Positions 31,883 through 43,320 of a DNA stretch of 64,000 nucleotides are shown piece by piece. The stretch is from Endothia cerciana. Taxonomy: Eukaryota; Ascomycota; Sordariomycetes; Diaporthales; Cryphonectriaceae. Position 1 is the stretch's first letter. Every line of letters begins with the position of its first letter. The notes below the pieces were generated by a model, which saw nothing but the letters and a program-made list of their open reading frames with translations, searched no databases and had not been told where the DNA came from. The stretch spans positions 124,001 to 188,000 of the forward strand of contig JALRMH010000013.1 in assembly GCA_026119935.1 (NCBI GenBank), in the 5' to 3' direction. A program made the position numbers and the translations under genes.

Positions 31883-33085
31883 TGCTATGGAATGAAGGGA
31901 GATGAAAAATGTTGATGAAGGTAGGGAGGATTATAGATAGAGCAACGTTGAATGTACAAAGTCATTTATGCTTATGCTTCAGCGAGAAGAGGATAGAACA
32001 ATTTCACCGCACCTGGCAGCCTCCAACGAATCCTCTCACTCCGTATACGTGGCGGGGCCCTAGTAGTCTTGCTATGTCCGAAAACCAGTTGGCATTAGAC
32101 CTCATGTCCGAATCCTGTCCCATGCAGAAGAGACCGCTGGGTGATGTGGACCTCGCCCATCTAAAACGGCTACAGATGCCACTTGGTCTCGATGTTGGAG
32201 CTCGGCGATTGTGGACCAGGGTGAGGACAGGGTTCGGCTTAAACGGGTATAGAGCTGAGCAAGGATTATATTCCTTGCGCTAGCAGCTCCGACGTGAAAA
32301 TTGGCCAGCGCTATTGCCTATTGGTCTACCACAGTCAGGATGAAGGGGCTGCAGTCCACTTGCCGAAGCTCGTGAATGCTGGTTTCTTTGCACTATACTG
32401 CATTGAGCTGAAATCTGTACATGACACATCAACCTTCCTTGCGCCAGAAACCCAGCGTATCTGTAAGTACCTCTTCTCAGGCCAAAGCTTCGTTCAGTTC
32501 AAAAACCTCACGCAAGAGTATCTGTGAAACCTGCTGTATGTGAAGATGAATAATATTCAAATGCGCTATTGAGGGAAGGGAGAAAACAATCAGCTAGCCT
32601 AGGCAATAGCTAAAGGCTCAAGAAGACAACTCTGTGTACTGGCTCTTTCCCGGTTTTGCTCACTCGCCCCCTTGCACTCTCAAGGTGTGCCCTTCCGCTT
32701 TGGGACAATGCAAATACATAGAGTCAGCTATCTGCATCTGCACCTCCAACTTTGAACCCAGACACAGGCTTATAATATCAGCTACAGTATTTGACTTTGG
32801 AGAAGATCAATACATCCAGATATTCATCCGACCTTATTACTAACATTTTTGACCTTATTAGAATGCAATAGGAGGATGATATCATGAGAGGATCGACAGA
32901 ATACCTGTGACCTGCATTGGTATCACCAGTGGCAGAACGGTGTCTCAGGGCTTTCGCTATCTTTGGTTTCGCTATCATGGATTAGTAGCTTTCTCCCTGC
33001 GGAGGTTGGAACACATACGTGGCGGGGCGACATACCCACTTCTAGCGTAATTGCAGGATTCTTCATGTTCAGTCATTTTGATTGA
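31883..33085. other. no firmly supported gene
   Basis: Plus-strand ORFs at 31909-32283 (124 codons, starting in the divergent gene's promoter) and 32294-32527 match nothing. TACGTGGCGGGG occurs at about 32046 and again at about 33014, which could be a short regulatory or repeat-derived motif. Confidence 0.35.
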
Positions 33086-33481
33086 CTAGTACAGATGGAG
33101 GAGGTTTGGGTTATACAAAAATATTTGGTCCAAAACACATAAATAAATAGATAAGCTAGCAATGAAATACAAAGAACCTGTATGAAAGAAAGAGGTCAGA
33201 TGCTTCCTTATATAATATGCAAGAGCCAGTAGGCCCCAGGCCAATGCACTCGCTGCTAGCTGGCTGATGCCACAACCATATTGAACCATAGGACTATACC
33301 CAGAGAACATGTCCAGCAGGTGCTGGACTCTCGGGGGTGCGGGAAGTGGAAGCTTAAAGAGGAGTGCTCGAAGTGGATGCCCAGCAGGGGGTGTCGGAGG
33401 TGGGACATCCAAAGAGTGCTGAAAGCTCATTATCACATGCTTCTGTCTTGTCGTCGATGGTGGTTGGGGGGGTGATATCAT
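33086..33481 (-). CDS. small hypothetical membrane protein, 131 aa
   Basis: An intact ORF with a real ATG. A Pro-rich N-terminus (VPPPTPPAGHPLR) is followed by two hydrophobic segments at about residues 74-92 (LAASALAWGLLALAYYI) and 103-118. No family known. A plus-strand ORF overlaps it. Weak support. Confidence 0.3.
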   Translation of the reverse strand: MISPPQPPSTTRQKHVIMSFQHSLDVPPPTPPAGHPLRALLFKLPLPAPPRVQHLLDMFSGYSPMVQYGCGISQLAASALAWGLLALAYYIRKHLTSFFHTGSLYFIASLSIYLCVLDQIFLYNPNLLHLY

Positions 33482-35524
33482 ACCAGGCAGTGGATGGGAA
33501 TTATGAAAGCCCTGGCTTCAGAGGTCCCTTCTGGAGTGAGGAAATCGCATTATGTTGTGAACCTGGAGAGGGGGTTGAAAAGTAAGGAGTCGCAACTGAT
33601 ATGAGGACAGCTAGGGCCACAGCTTCTGATACTCGAACCAGACATTATTTATTAATCTTCATTGTAGAAGTCATCATCCAATATAACCACCCTTTGTGCT
33701 CTATAATCTCTTTATCTCCTGTTGACCTAGCTGCTCTTAGAGTCCTATGCAGTTAGATATCAGCTATCTCTGCACTTGCAGAAAGTTGAAAGATAAGCTC
33801 CTTACACTCATTATATTGCAAAGCTATACCGACATCTCTAATAAGCTAGAATTACGCCAATCTTCAAACCTACCACACCCCGGAATCACAAGCCACCTTT
33901 GTCACAATGTTTGGATATGGTGTGAGTGCTCGTGACAGCCATAGCAGTTGGATGCTTGGGTCACCATCTGCTCATCCTTTGGATCCATCAATGAAATCTA
34001 TACGCATTATCGACCCACCTTGCTAGGCCGGATGTCTAAAAAAACAATTCTCAGCAGTTGCTCTGTCCATCGAGGACCCCTGGGAACTAGAACAAAGGAA
34101 GGAGGCGAGGACTAGTCGAGACACTGCCATCCCGCACACACAGCCTTGCTATATCGATGAACAGCAACCGACAGGTCACAGACAATGCGCCCCGCTCTTT
34201 TTTGCCCCCCCCCCCCTTTTTTTCTTCCCAAAGCTCTCAATTTTTGCTTTTCATAGTCTGATCACATCTCCCTGCTACAGTGAATCAAATACCAAGGCAT
34301 CATTAAATCATGCAGACACCTTCGACTCCGAAGCTGGCGCTATCCTAATGCTAGCAGGTGGAGTGATATCGCTGGAATCATGCTTTATGCAAGAGACTGA
34401 GACATTGCCTAAGACTATACCAAATTAGTAACGAATGAATTTGAGGAGTTAAATTGACAGATATGGATCATGAGCTATGGGTTGTCGACATGGATGGAGC
34501 CATGGCATATTACGCAAATGGCAGGTAGAATCCAATGGTTATTATGGCTTCAAACTCTCCACTGGACAGATGCATGGATGACAAAAATCTTGCATCTGGG
34601 CAGACCGAAGCCGTACCCGTGTTCAGACCATGCCTTCTCACATTTTCAACCCATCTCACATTCTCATCCCATCTCGAGGTCTGTAATAAATCTGTCTCGC
34701 CAGAATCTCACTCATCACTGATATTGAGAGCCTGTTCCCCCTAGCGCCGAACCTGCTTCCCTCGGGTAACAGTAAGGATGGGATGCGCAGTTCTTCAATA
34801 TGGATTTTACAACTTACATGCACTGCTTCCTCTGATCAGCAGCCTCGCTGGAAACTCAGTGATTGGCAGTACATTGGGGATGGGATAATTAAGGTGGGAA
34901 ATTCCGAGAGTGGGATAAGCTGCTGGAGAGAGTACCCTCTATCTCCTCAATCCCATGGATATTCATAGCATCGTCTCTCAGGAGTACTTGGACTTGATAA
35001 GTGGGGATGGTCAGTTTATAGGAGAATCCGGGGCTCCCTGTTTCTCAGTTTGTGGGGCCATCTCTGGAAAACCCCCAGCCTATGCCGGGTAATGACCCAA
35101 GGCGACGCCCTAGCTATTGCATCCATATTTCTGCGAATTTCAAAACCACTTCTCCCATAGTACGGCAGTGATGATAATATCGGGCTACTGTTTCATATTG
35201 TAAAAGAATGCCAAAGATCCCCTCGCAACTGCGATGCTATAGTCGGGCCCGAACGCGCAAGCCAAGATATCTGTATCTGTCTAGAGCGCCTTTTGCGGGT
35301 GGGGGAGGAGCGCAGCGATTGGCAGGGTGGTCGGCGTCAGGCCGAAGATTTTGCTCCGAACCCCTGCGCTACCCGCCCAAATCTGGGGCTACAAAAGCCC
35401 TTGCTAAATACAACACAGACGTCCAATCCTTCAGCGCCAACGTGCGAACATACTTGATTATCCATACTACGCGCTTCTTACCCATGGCTGGCTGAGTGTG
35501 GCTGCACCCAACAATTCCAGCAGA
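33482..35524. other. no supported gene
   Basis: Short ORFs only, for example 34470-34721 (+) and 35208-35495 (+). A 12-base C run followed by a T run lies at about 34205-34223. Confidence 0.4.
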
Positions 35525-35961
35525 ATGACACTCACGAAGGACCAGAGGCTGAGTGCGTTGCGCGTTGCGGGGGAAATCATTCCGGGTATCATTCCGGAAC
35601 CCACGCCTAGCTGGAGGGCTCTTGGTGATGATCAGAAGAAGGAACTGATTAGAAAGTTTCTGGCGCATCTACGCAGCACCCATAATAACGGGATTGCGGA
35701 TATCATCGAGGGGGATCAGAACGAAATTATTGCCCTATTGCGAGGAAAGATGAAGACCATGCGACAGGCACAAAGTAAGTATTGTGCTACCGTGGCTCTT
35801 TGTTTGTGAGCCATTTCGACAGCTAACAGGCTGCAGAGAAATCTCGAGACGAATCCCAAACTCAGCAGAATACCACGCCCGGCAGCGGGAACACAGCTGC
35901 CGCTCCCGCCAAAGGCCCCTCGAGCAGCATGGTCACCCATGAGAGCGCCGAGGCATCCTGA
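35525..35961 (+). CDS. hypothetical two-exon gene, 124 aa
   Basis: Exon 1 is 35525-35774, starting MTLTKDQRLSALRVAGEIIP. The 62-bp intron (35775-35836) has a perfect GTAAGT donor, a GCTAAC branch site and a CTGCAG acceptor. Exon 2 is 35837-35961, ending SSMVTHESAEAS then TGA. The exon 1 product looks helical and globular (DDQKKELIRKFLAHLRS, IIEGDQNEIIALLRGKMK); exon 2 adds a disordered Ser/Pro/Ala tail. No family recognised. The textbook splice signals and frame-preserving join make it one of the better-supported small genes here. Confidence 0.65.
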
Positions 35962-36117
35962 CATCTACTTGACAACGTGATCAATATGTTGGATGGGCCA
36001 CGATGAGAAATCAGGACATCCTGCTCCGTACACTGCTCCTGATTGTCCTCTGGGTTGACGAGGTTGGGAACTACACCGCCAGGATGGGGTATGCCAGGCG
36101 TGATATTTCTGGCTTCT

Positions 36118-36148
<31 letters not shown>
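36118..36148 (+). repeat. (GCC)n microsatellite, about 10 units
   Basis: Perfect GCC trinucleotide run. A minus-strand frame would give poly-Ala within an ORF at 35862-36215 that lacks an ATG and lies antisense to the previous gene, so I do not call a gene there. Confidence 0.9.
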
Positions 36149-36154
<6 letters not shown>

Positions 36155-36300
36155 AAGTGGACTGAGGTAATTCCAGACTATTGTGGCATCCAGGTTTACA
36201 TAGAACTACTACCAAAACGCAGATAATGATGCTGATTGCACCACGTAACTGCCCCGGGAATCGTGATGAATGTGAAGCCAGGCGAAAAGCTTAATGATAC

Positions 36301-36526
36301 GAAGGCACTAATTATGCAGATGATGCCAAAAGATCCTCATCTGCTGATTAGTCCACATGATTCAGGGATGCAGATAGTGCTCAAGAATCGTATGATAAAT
36401 GTGGAGCTAAATGTAACGCTTGATAGTGCGAAGGCACTAATTATGCAGATGATGCCAAATGATCCTCATCTGCTGATTAGTCCACATGATTCAGGGATGC
36501 AGATAGTGCCTAAGAATATTAGTTCA
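36301..36526 (+). repeat. 129-bp in-frame tandem duplication inside a small ORF
   Basis: Two nearly identical units with a 129-bp period (43 codons) begin GAAGGCACTAATTATGCAG and encode ALIMQMMPKDPHLLISPHDS / ALIMQMMPNDPHLLISPHDS. The enclosing 108-codon ORF (36236-36562) has no recognised family. The few differences indicate recent duplication, and the open frame in both copies is suggestive but not proof of coding. Confidence 0.75.
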
Positions 36527-36817
36527 CCAATTATGATGCTGGTACCAAATAATGATGAGTAGGGATGTCATTACAGGGTACAATTGACTACTTAGGAAGT
36601 AGAAAGAGGGGATGTCTGAGGAAAAGAATTGGGAGATCAGAGGACTCTGGACAGGGCGGCAGAACCGCCTAGAAGAGCTTCGAGGATGTGATACACATTC
36701 CACAGGAGAGGTTGGATGAATAATCATTTCCACGATCGCCGCCTGAATTTAAAGTGCCGCATACATGGTCGGACAGGTAAAGCTGGACCTGGGCAAACCT
36801 CCAACGCTGTCTGTTAC

Positions 36818-37043
36818 CGTGGATTGGTAGGCGTGAGAAGTGAAGGGAACTGCCAATTGGCTGGCGGGCCGTATCGGCCCGGGCATCGGCCTGATCAGGC
36901 CGATGCAAAACCCATAGCCTACTTAGCCCTAGCCCAAGCAGGCTGGTCTGGATAGCTTCCTTCCTTCTCAATAACAGCAACCACCTGAACCACCGACCTG
37001 TACTGACTGCAGATCTGCTTCTAACGATTGTGACCTACCAACA
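36818..37043 (-). mobile_element. solo LTR, inverted copy, with 5-bp target duplication
   Basis: On the minus strand it starts TGTTGGTAGG and ends ATCCACG, homologous over its length to the solo LTR at 21.4 kb. It is flanked by a perfect GTTAC duplication (36813-36817 and 37044-37048). It differs from the other copies mainly by scattered transitions and a small insertion (226 versus about 204 bp). Confidence 0.9.
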
Positions 37044-37048
37044 GTTAC

Positions 37049-39064
37049 TTTGGCAGACATTATTAGCTGCGCCCAATCTCTGCCTGCTGGCAGAACAAGA
37101 CCTAAGGATGGCTTTACCACCGGAAACCATTTACTGCTCAGCGAGTGCAGCTATTCGGAAGATGCAACAGACTACGAGGGAGCATGGTCCTCAGGTGTTG
37201 TCAGTATTCTCAACCTTGCCTTTTCTTCAGACCTACTGTCTCTAATCCTGATATTATAGATCTCATCCTCTCATGCCCAGATCCAGGGAAAGGCAAAGTA
37301 GAGCACAGGGTTCAATCAAGGGGCGCCTCTACAGAAACAAGGCAAATTTTAGGAAGGCAACCTACAATAACCCAGGTAAGTACCATACATCTTATCCAGT
37401 TCTATGGTCAAAGCTGACAAGTCAGGTCTGAATAAGGATAACTCAAGATCATTCCATCGCGCCTCTCGCCCTAATCGACATAGCATGCCACATACCCAGC
37501 AGCACGAAACTGGAACCCTTCAGAGCTCTTTACTCCCATCACCAATAGAGCCTGGGACCCCTCCAGTGGGAGATATTCGTCAAGGATATTGCTTGAATGT
37601 AGCCCACAGCATACATTCCTCAAAAAAAAGGCGACCCCTCTATAGTGCTGCATACTATGGAGTTGGTCCAGCACCTACAGAGCAGGTCCCAGGTCCATCA
37701 TCACTTCCTGTTCTCTTTTTTATCGATGCTAAAGGCAAGGCCCATGTCGGCCCTTTCTTGTTAAATTGGGTTTTGTAATATAAGAAAAGAATACTTTGTG
37801 CACTGCTCCCTGTAAAGTATCTTGCACAAACTATTGAGAGGTCTGAGCGGAACACACAAGTATAGCGTCTCTAGGCAGGGGTCGTGTCAATCGAAGCATG
37901 CTGTTATCACAACAATATTGGGAAGAGAAGATTTAAGACTAGCATGCATTATACAGCACAGGACTTTAGGTAGCCAGCACAACAGACAAGGCAGGGACAA
38001 ACCGAAGACAAGGAAACTCACCTATCCTATAGACCAGTAGCCTCGGTGAGATTGGCATACGGACTGCTAGAAACATCGTAGATTAGAGGTATGCCATTAG
38101 GTGCTCTTGTTCCCCGGAAATGAATAGTTGCTGTATCAATCCTGCTGTTTGCGGGTTCCAATCATATACTGCGCAGTGATGAGTGGTTCTGCCAGATTCT
38201 TCGTTTGCAGATGATTCCACTTTCCCTGCAGACAATGTCTTGAAGGGTTACATAGCACAACATTCTCGGGAATCCGGTGACTACTTCATGTGACGGGAGT
38301 TTCTCGCGATCATTTGTACCCTGGCTTAATCTCCCCTCTCCTACCCATGAGAGGAGACTGTTGTCCTTTGTGGCAGAGTAGGAGGGGAGAATCAGGGCGT
38401 GAATAACAGCGAGAAACTCCCTGTGCACAGAGTCCCAGAATAAGCGATATATTCCATATCCTCGCCCTCTAGGCCAAGACTTGCGAAGGCTAGCACCATT
38501 GATACCATCTACTCGTACTCGTTGCTTGCCCTCAGTCTTGCCCATAGCCGTCCCCAAGTTCTTTCTTTTCTGGAAGTTAGCATAACTGATGAAAATTTTT
38601 CAGAATTTCAATCCTTTCAAATATCTAGCAAACTCAGTTGCCAAGGATTTATAGAAGGCCCAGTTTGTAGGCCTAAGAGCCTGCTATCTGCCCTCGACAA
38701 CTATCATCGATCCCAGCAAGCATGCTGTATATACGCAAGTCGACTAATCTAACTGCGGTCATAGCAGAGACAAAACCTTGTGACAGTCATGCAGAGGCTG
38801 TGTGCATTCACTTCTCCGATAAGCCCAACGGCATTCTGCGTCCGGTATTTGCATGCCGAACTCACCCACTTCCTTCCAAACTCGAGGAACGGACGGACCT
38901 CTTCTTTGCCTGGATTGGCTGAAGCTCTAAATCGAAAGATAGAAACAGACTGGCAAAAAGCTGGGCGAAGGACGAGATGCAACAGGAAGCAGCAGGCAGC
39001 GCAGGATGGAGGTAGGGAACATCTAAGCACCCAGAGGCAGGACGCCTGCCCCACTGCCGACTGG
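37049..39064. other. no firmly supported gene
   Basis: The longest ORFs are 37404-37778 (+, 124 codons, basic and Pro/Ser-rich) and 38162-38557 (-, 131 codons). Neither has a recognisable family or clear splicing. Confidence 0.35.
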
Positions 39065-39272
39065 GCTTCGCGAACGCAAATAACAGTTGAGGCCGCAGTA
39101 CGCGCCCCCTTAAGGCGCACCCCTGGTCGGGCCCCCAAAAGGACAGGGCCAGCAGCCCTGGATGCCGGACAAGAGGTCGAGCCATCGTGGCCCAGGAGCC
39201 GGGGGCTTGGGCTGAGTCTACACCGGGGGACGCGCTATACCGCATCAGGGGAAGCTGAGTCAGCAGGGAAGG
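39065..39272 (+). repeat. dispersed repeat, second copy
   Basis: Homologous in inverted orientation to about 800-1015. The match runs from CTTCGCGAACGCAAATAA to GGGAAGCTGAGTCAGCAG and stops exactly where the adjacent LTR begins at 39273. The other copy continues past that point, so the LTR or a deletion interrupts this one. Confidence 0.65.
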
Positions 39273-39475
39273 TGTTGGTAGGCCACAAACGTCAGAAGCA
39301 GATCTGCAGACAGTACAGGTCGTTGATTCAGGTGGTTGTTGTTGTATCAAGAAGGAAGGAAGCTATCTAGGCCAGTCTGCCTGGCCTGGGTCTATGTGGG
39401 CTGTGGGTTTTGGCATCGGCCCGCCAGCCACTCACTTGCCAGCTCCCTTCAACTCCTCGAGCCTATCAGTCCACA
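39273..39475 (+). mobile_element. solo LTR, third copy, without matching target duplication
   Basis: Starts TGTTGGTAGG and ends CAGTCCACA, about 203 bp, close to the copy at 21.4 kb. The flanks GAAGG and GAGAA do not match. With the interrupted repeat on its left, this suggests a rearrangement or deletion after insertion. Confidence 0.85.
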
Positions 39476-39588
39476 GAGAACCAATTAGCATCTAAGGTCA
39501 TAAGAAGCATACTCCAGAATACAAATGCTACATGTTTTACTAATCTCGGCATATCATAGTAATATCTCAACACGGAGTCGATAGAGCC

Positions 39589-41773
39589 GTGGCTCGTCGG
39601 CGTATTTCGTGCACCTATATCTATCTTGTCTTTCTTTTCCCGAAGGTGGGTCGGGAGCGCGACTTCCCAACCAATCTAATCTCGACCAGAAATTACGGCT
39701 ATTCAAAAATACAGAGTTATGTAGACCGTGGGTATTGGAAAACCAGATTCTGGTCCAGATTGACTCGGGAACGCGAAAAAAAAAGATCTTGTCGTTACTG
39801 GACATCTCGACCGCGGGGCTTCGGGACCCTAGCGTAATCCATTCTCTGCCAGCTCAATTTCAGTTCCACTGTCAAGATGGACTACACCGTGTAAGAGCCG
39901 CACGTAAGCCCTGGGGGGCCAGACTATGAATGGTTTATCAGGCTTTATTGCGCGGATGAACAAGGTTTGTACTATGCAAACGAAGCGTAGGAGGCCTAGG
40001 CAACTAATGTCGGAACCAATGAGCAGGTGGCAGTCAAGCCCGGTTTCAATTTCTTATTCCAGCGCAGGTGCGAAGCATTCTCCTTTCAGGTGCCGTATAG
40101 CGACGGCGAGAGCCTACCGCAAGATACGAATCAATGGAGGTCTCGACCATTCCGAGAAAAACGACTGGCTCAAGCGACTAAGCAAATGTTAAAGGATCAA
40201 TTCTTCGAATGTTAACATACCACAAGGAAACCCGACCAGCACTGGGAAAATTACTTATTTTCCCTGGTCTTCGGGTCGGCTTGCAACTCGGAAATATGCA
40301 CAAGCATATATTGCTTTGCATTCTGATGAGGAGCTCGTCAACTTACCTGAGATACACGTACGAGACATGGCAGACAATCACGAATGAGGACGAGCTGATA
40401 GCCCAGGCTGTAGATGGTCAGACGGTCCGACATCTAGAGCATCGCATGCCCTGTAGTCAAGATGCAGCTGATATTCAAGAGTTATTTATACGTGGTGAAA
40501 CCCTTCCTTCAGCTACTGACAGTTCCATGCGGGAAGCCATGCGGGAGGCGTTGCAGAAAAGAGTCCTGGGTCTGCAGTGCTTTATCCCCAGTATCGAGAC
40601 ATTTCACAAAGATACAGTATACTTTTCCCTTGCAGCGAGGGCGATCAAGACATAGATAGCGCCCGCAGTAGACAGTAACAGCCATGCTACCCTTCGTGGA
40701 GCTATGCGTGCGGGGTTTTCGACCTGTTGAACCTATACCAATCCAAGTCGCCGAAGATCGCTGGGAGCACTTGGACAAACGCGCCCGCTTGGACGAAAAC
40801 CAGAAATTCCTGCTTGCTTATTGGCAACTTTTTATGGCAGCATTCAGGAGATCTCTGCGGACCTGACGAGCGAATCCCCGATCCAAGAGGTCCGAGGACA
40901 TCGACTACAGGGCGTCATTGACGAGGTCTATATACATCACCTTCAATATACAGCACGGTGTTTGGGCTTTATAACTACAAAGGTCAGCCTGAGCCCTAGC
41001 GATCCAAGCTGTCTAGAGCCGAGAGACACGTCTGAATTCAATCCCGCTCGAGAAACGACCTGGCGAGGTGGAAAACCATTCATTAGCACATACCTTCAGC
41101 TTCAGTCAAGTCTATTCCATCAACAATTAAGACAATCCTTTCCTCCAACAACTTCCACATTTTCTTCTCCTCTATTCACCCAGAGGAACATCTTAGTTGC
41201 ATTCCTCGGAGATTTTGACGGATATGACGTCGACATGGATGAGGCTTGGGAAACCGCAAGTCGTGGCGAAGAGCTCTCTGAACCGGCCGATATTGGAGAG
41301 GGTAGTGAGGCAGATGATGACAAGATGGTAGGCTGTAATAAGATTGAAGAAGGCGAGACGAAGATAAAATTAGAACAAGAAGCAGGCCCAGGGATCGAGA
41401 CATGGAAAAGACAAATGGAGGGAGGGGTTGGGACCAGATCGAGCCACATACTCCACGGAAAAAGGCCCGATATGACAGTGGTTTCTCAGAACCCACAAGA
41501 TCCGTCATTTGGCCCAAGCCCAATAGATCGTCGGTCCTCTTGCGACGTCGAGGTGTCATTATGAACAATCGGACAATTTTGCGTTCAAATGTGCCGACAG
41601 CTCCGCGGATAGTCGCGGTTGACCCGATTCGAAGAATGAAAAGCTCATCCAATACAGTTAACTTGAATCCTATAAGTGAGTATAAAAGAGAATTAAAGGA
41701 AGCGTCACGAGCAGAGGATGACGATATGAATACCCCACCACGCACGCCATATCAAACAACACCGGGTATATAG
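39589..41773 (+). pseudogene. decayed DUF3723 gene
   Basis: Segments of the fungal DUF3723 family follow in order across all three frames: LDQKLRLFKNTELC with ENQILVQI; FHCQDGLHRVRAAR; WFIRLYCADEQ; SDGE and RKIRINGGLDHSEKNDWL; FPGLRVGLQLGNMHKHILL; ADIQELFIRGETLPSATD; LQCFIPSIETFHKDTVYF; FVELCVRGFRPVE; DENQKFLLAYWQLFM. After 40820 a 247-codon frame gives the conserved HHLQYTARCLGF segment and then an acidic disordered tail. At least four frame changes without matching splice sites indicate a pseudogene. DUF3723 is of unknown function and is one of the gene families repeatedly carried by Starship transposons, which fits the DUF3435 and NLR relics to its left. Confidence 0.85.
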
Positions 41774-43320
41774 TGCAGATATAGATAGAAAACCTGTGTT
41801 ATTCCATAGCCCGGAAAGATGATGACGAGCTTTGATATATAGCGAGAATTTTTATAAAATTTATTCGATATAGCATGTAAGTAAATCTCACGAGGTCGGA
41901 TACACCCAGGGATGATCTCGGGCCACATGTTGATTGTGAGTCCACGTGGGCGGGGCAGGAGAAAGGTAGATAATAATACCCAGCAGTGGAATATCTTCCA
42001 TAAATGCACGCTCCATCCAGTCTAACTGTGGCGGCGGCATGTGGGAATGCCTTAACTGCCACACCCGGCTGTTCACCTAATATTGAGCGAATAGCTGATG
42101 GCCAGTGAATAGCTATCCCTTTAGATAGCTGGCCGCTCTCCACCCAGAGAGAAGCAATATAGAGAAATTGAGACCTTCAACATTGATCCTACCCACACTT
42201 CCACTATGCTTTACCTACAAATCAAAAGCGAGTGCAGCTCGTCATGACCACTACCTCACCAAGACGGACCCGGGGGCCCCTCAGAGCAAGTGCTAAAGGT
42301 AACGTCACAACGTAGTTCAAATAAGTACTATGTTACTATACAAAGAGGCATCTGTATGTACAGGCCCCTACCCTACTGCAGCAGACTACTGACCAGCGTT
42401 TTAGGTCCCTTCAAGAAACCGATCTGGGGACAACAGCCCTGGTATTGATACTACCTGATGCCGACCATGTCCAATCGTTTCAGACGATCAGCCCACTTCC
42501 AACAGCATCAACGCAGACAAGAAAGGATTCTGGTGCCGATCAGTGGATCGTCTCCCAAATCAGGCGAGATAATTTCAGGTTGTAAATGATCCTTGAGGTG
42601 GGTTTGCAAATCAAATCCCTGGTCTCACGCCAGACGATTTGTATTGGGTTTATTTTAGAGATGAGACCAATGCTGACAGACCTTCCAGCACTCGCTCCAA
42701 AGCTCAATCGGACATCTCGCTGCGGAAAGATGCTTCTACCGTGTTTGGGAGATATATATTCCCCCAGGGCTGAGCCTGGCTCCAGTCACCCGCTCAGAAG
42801 GATGCTACAGGGAGGTGTGTTCCTTGCAGCACACCAAAGTTGGTGATGGGCTTCAGCATGACTACTTGCAGCGGACACATTCGGGCTTGTATTCCGCTCT
42901 TGGCTCTGTTCCGGGGGTCCAGTACTTCTCATGCGGCCGCCGTCTCACGTTGAAACCATGTGAACCAAGCCAGAAGTGGCCATGACACTACAGGTGAGCC
43001 AAAGCCTGCACCACCACGTATGTATCTCAAGGCCAACTCAACGTCATACCTATTCACTGATGCATCCCAGCGAAGCCCTGGATGAAACCCCATCAGTAGA
43101 GCCCTAAACCCAGCATGCCTGGCACACAAAGATAGGGCGGGCTACTGGATATCAGAGCACAAAGAATAAAGTTCATGCTAGAGTTTAGGAAACTGCGGAA
43201 GATATTCTGTATTTTGTGAGAAAGGAAAGCTGATAGGTGTTCTCCCTGCGGCCAGCCTGATTATGGAAAGATAACAAGGCTAGGGCTATGAGCTACTAGG
43301 TTTTAAAGACACTTGAGAGC
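41774..43320. other. no supported gene
   Basis: Short ORFs on both strands (41799-42143, 42586-42846, 42929-43129) without family similarity. Confidence 0.4.

Noticed and set aside
35862..36215. Minus-strand ORF with a poly-Ala run
   Set aside because: No ATG at its start, antisense to a well-spliced gene, and the Ala run is a simple GCC microsatellite.
39554..39805. Minus-strand ORF over the DUF3723 start
   Set aside because: The plus strand carries recognisable DUF3723 segments in order; the minus ORF matches nothing.
42929..43129. Minus-strand ORF with a P450-like feel (PGLRWDASVNRYDVELAL)
   Set aside because: No haem-binding, ExxR or other P450 motif could be found around it.
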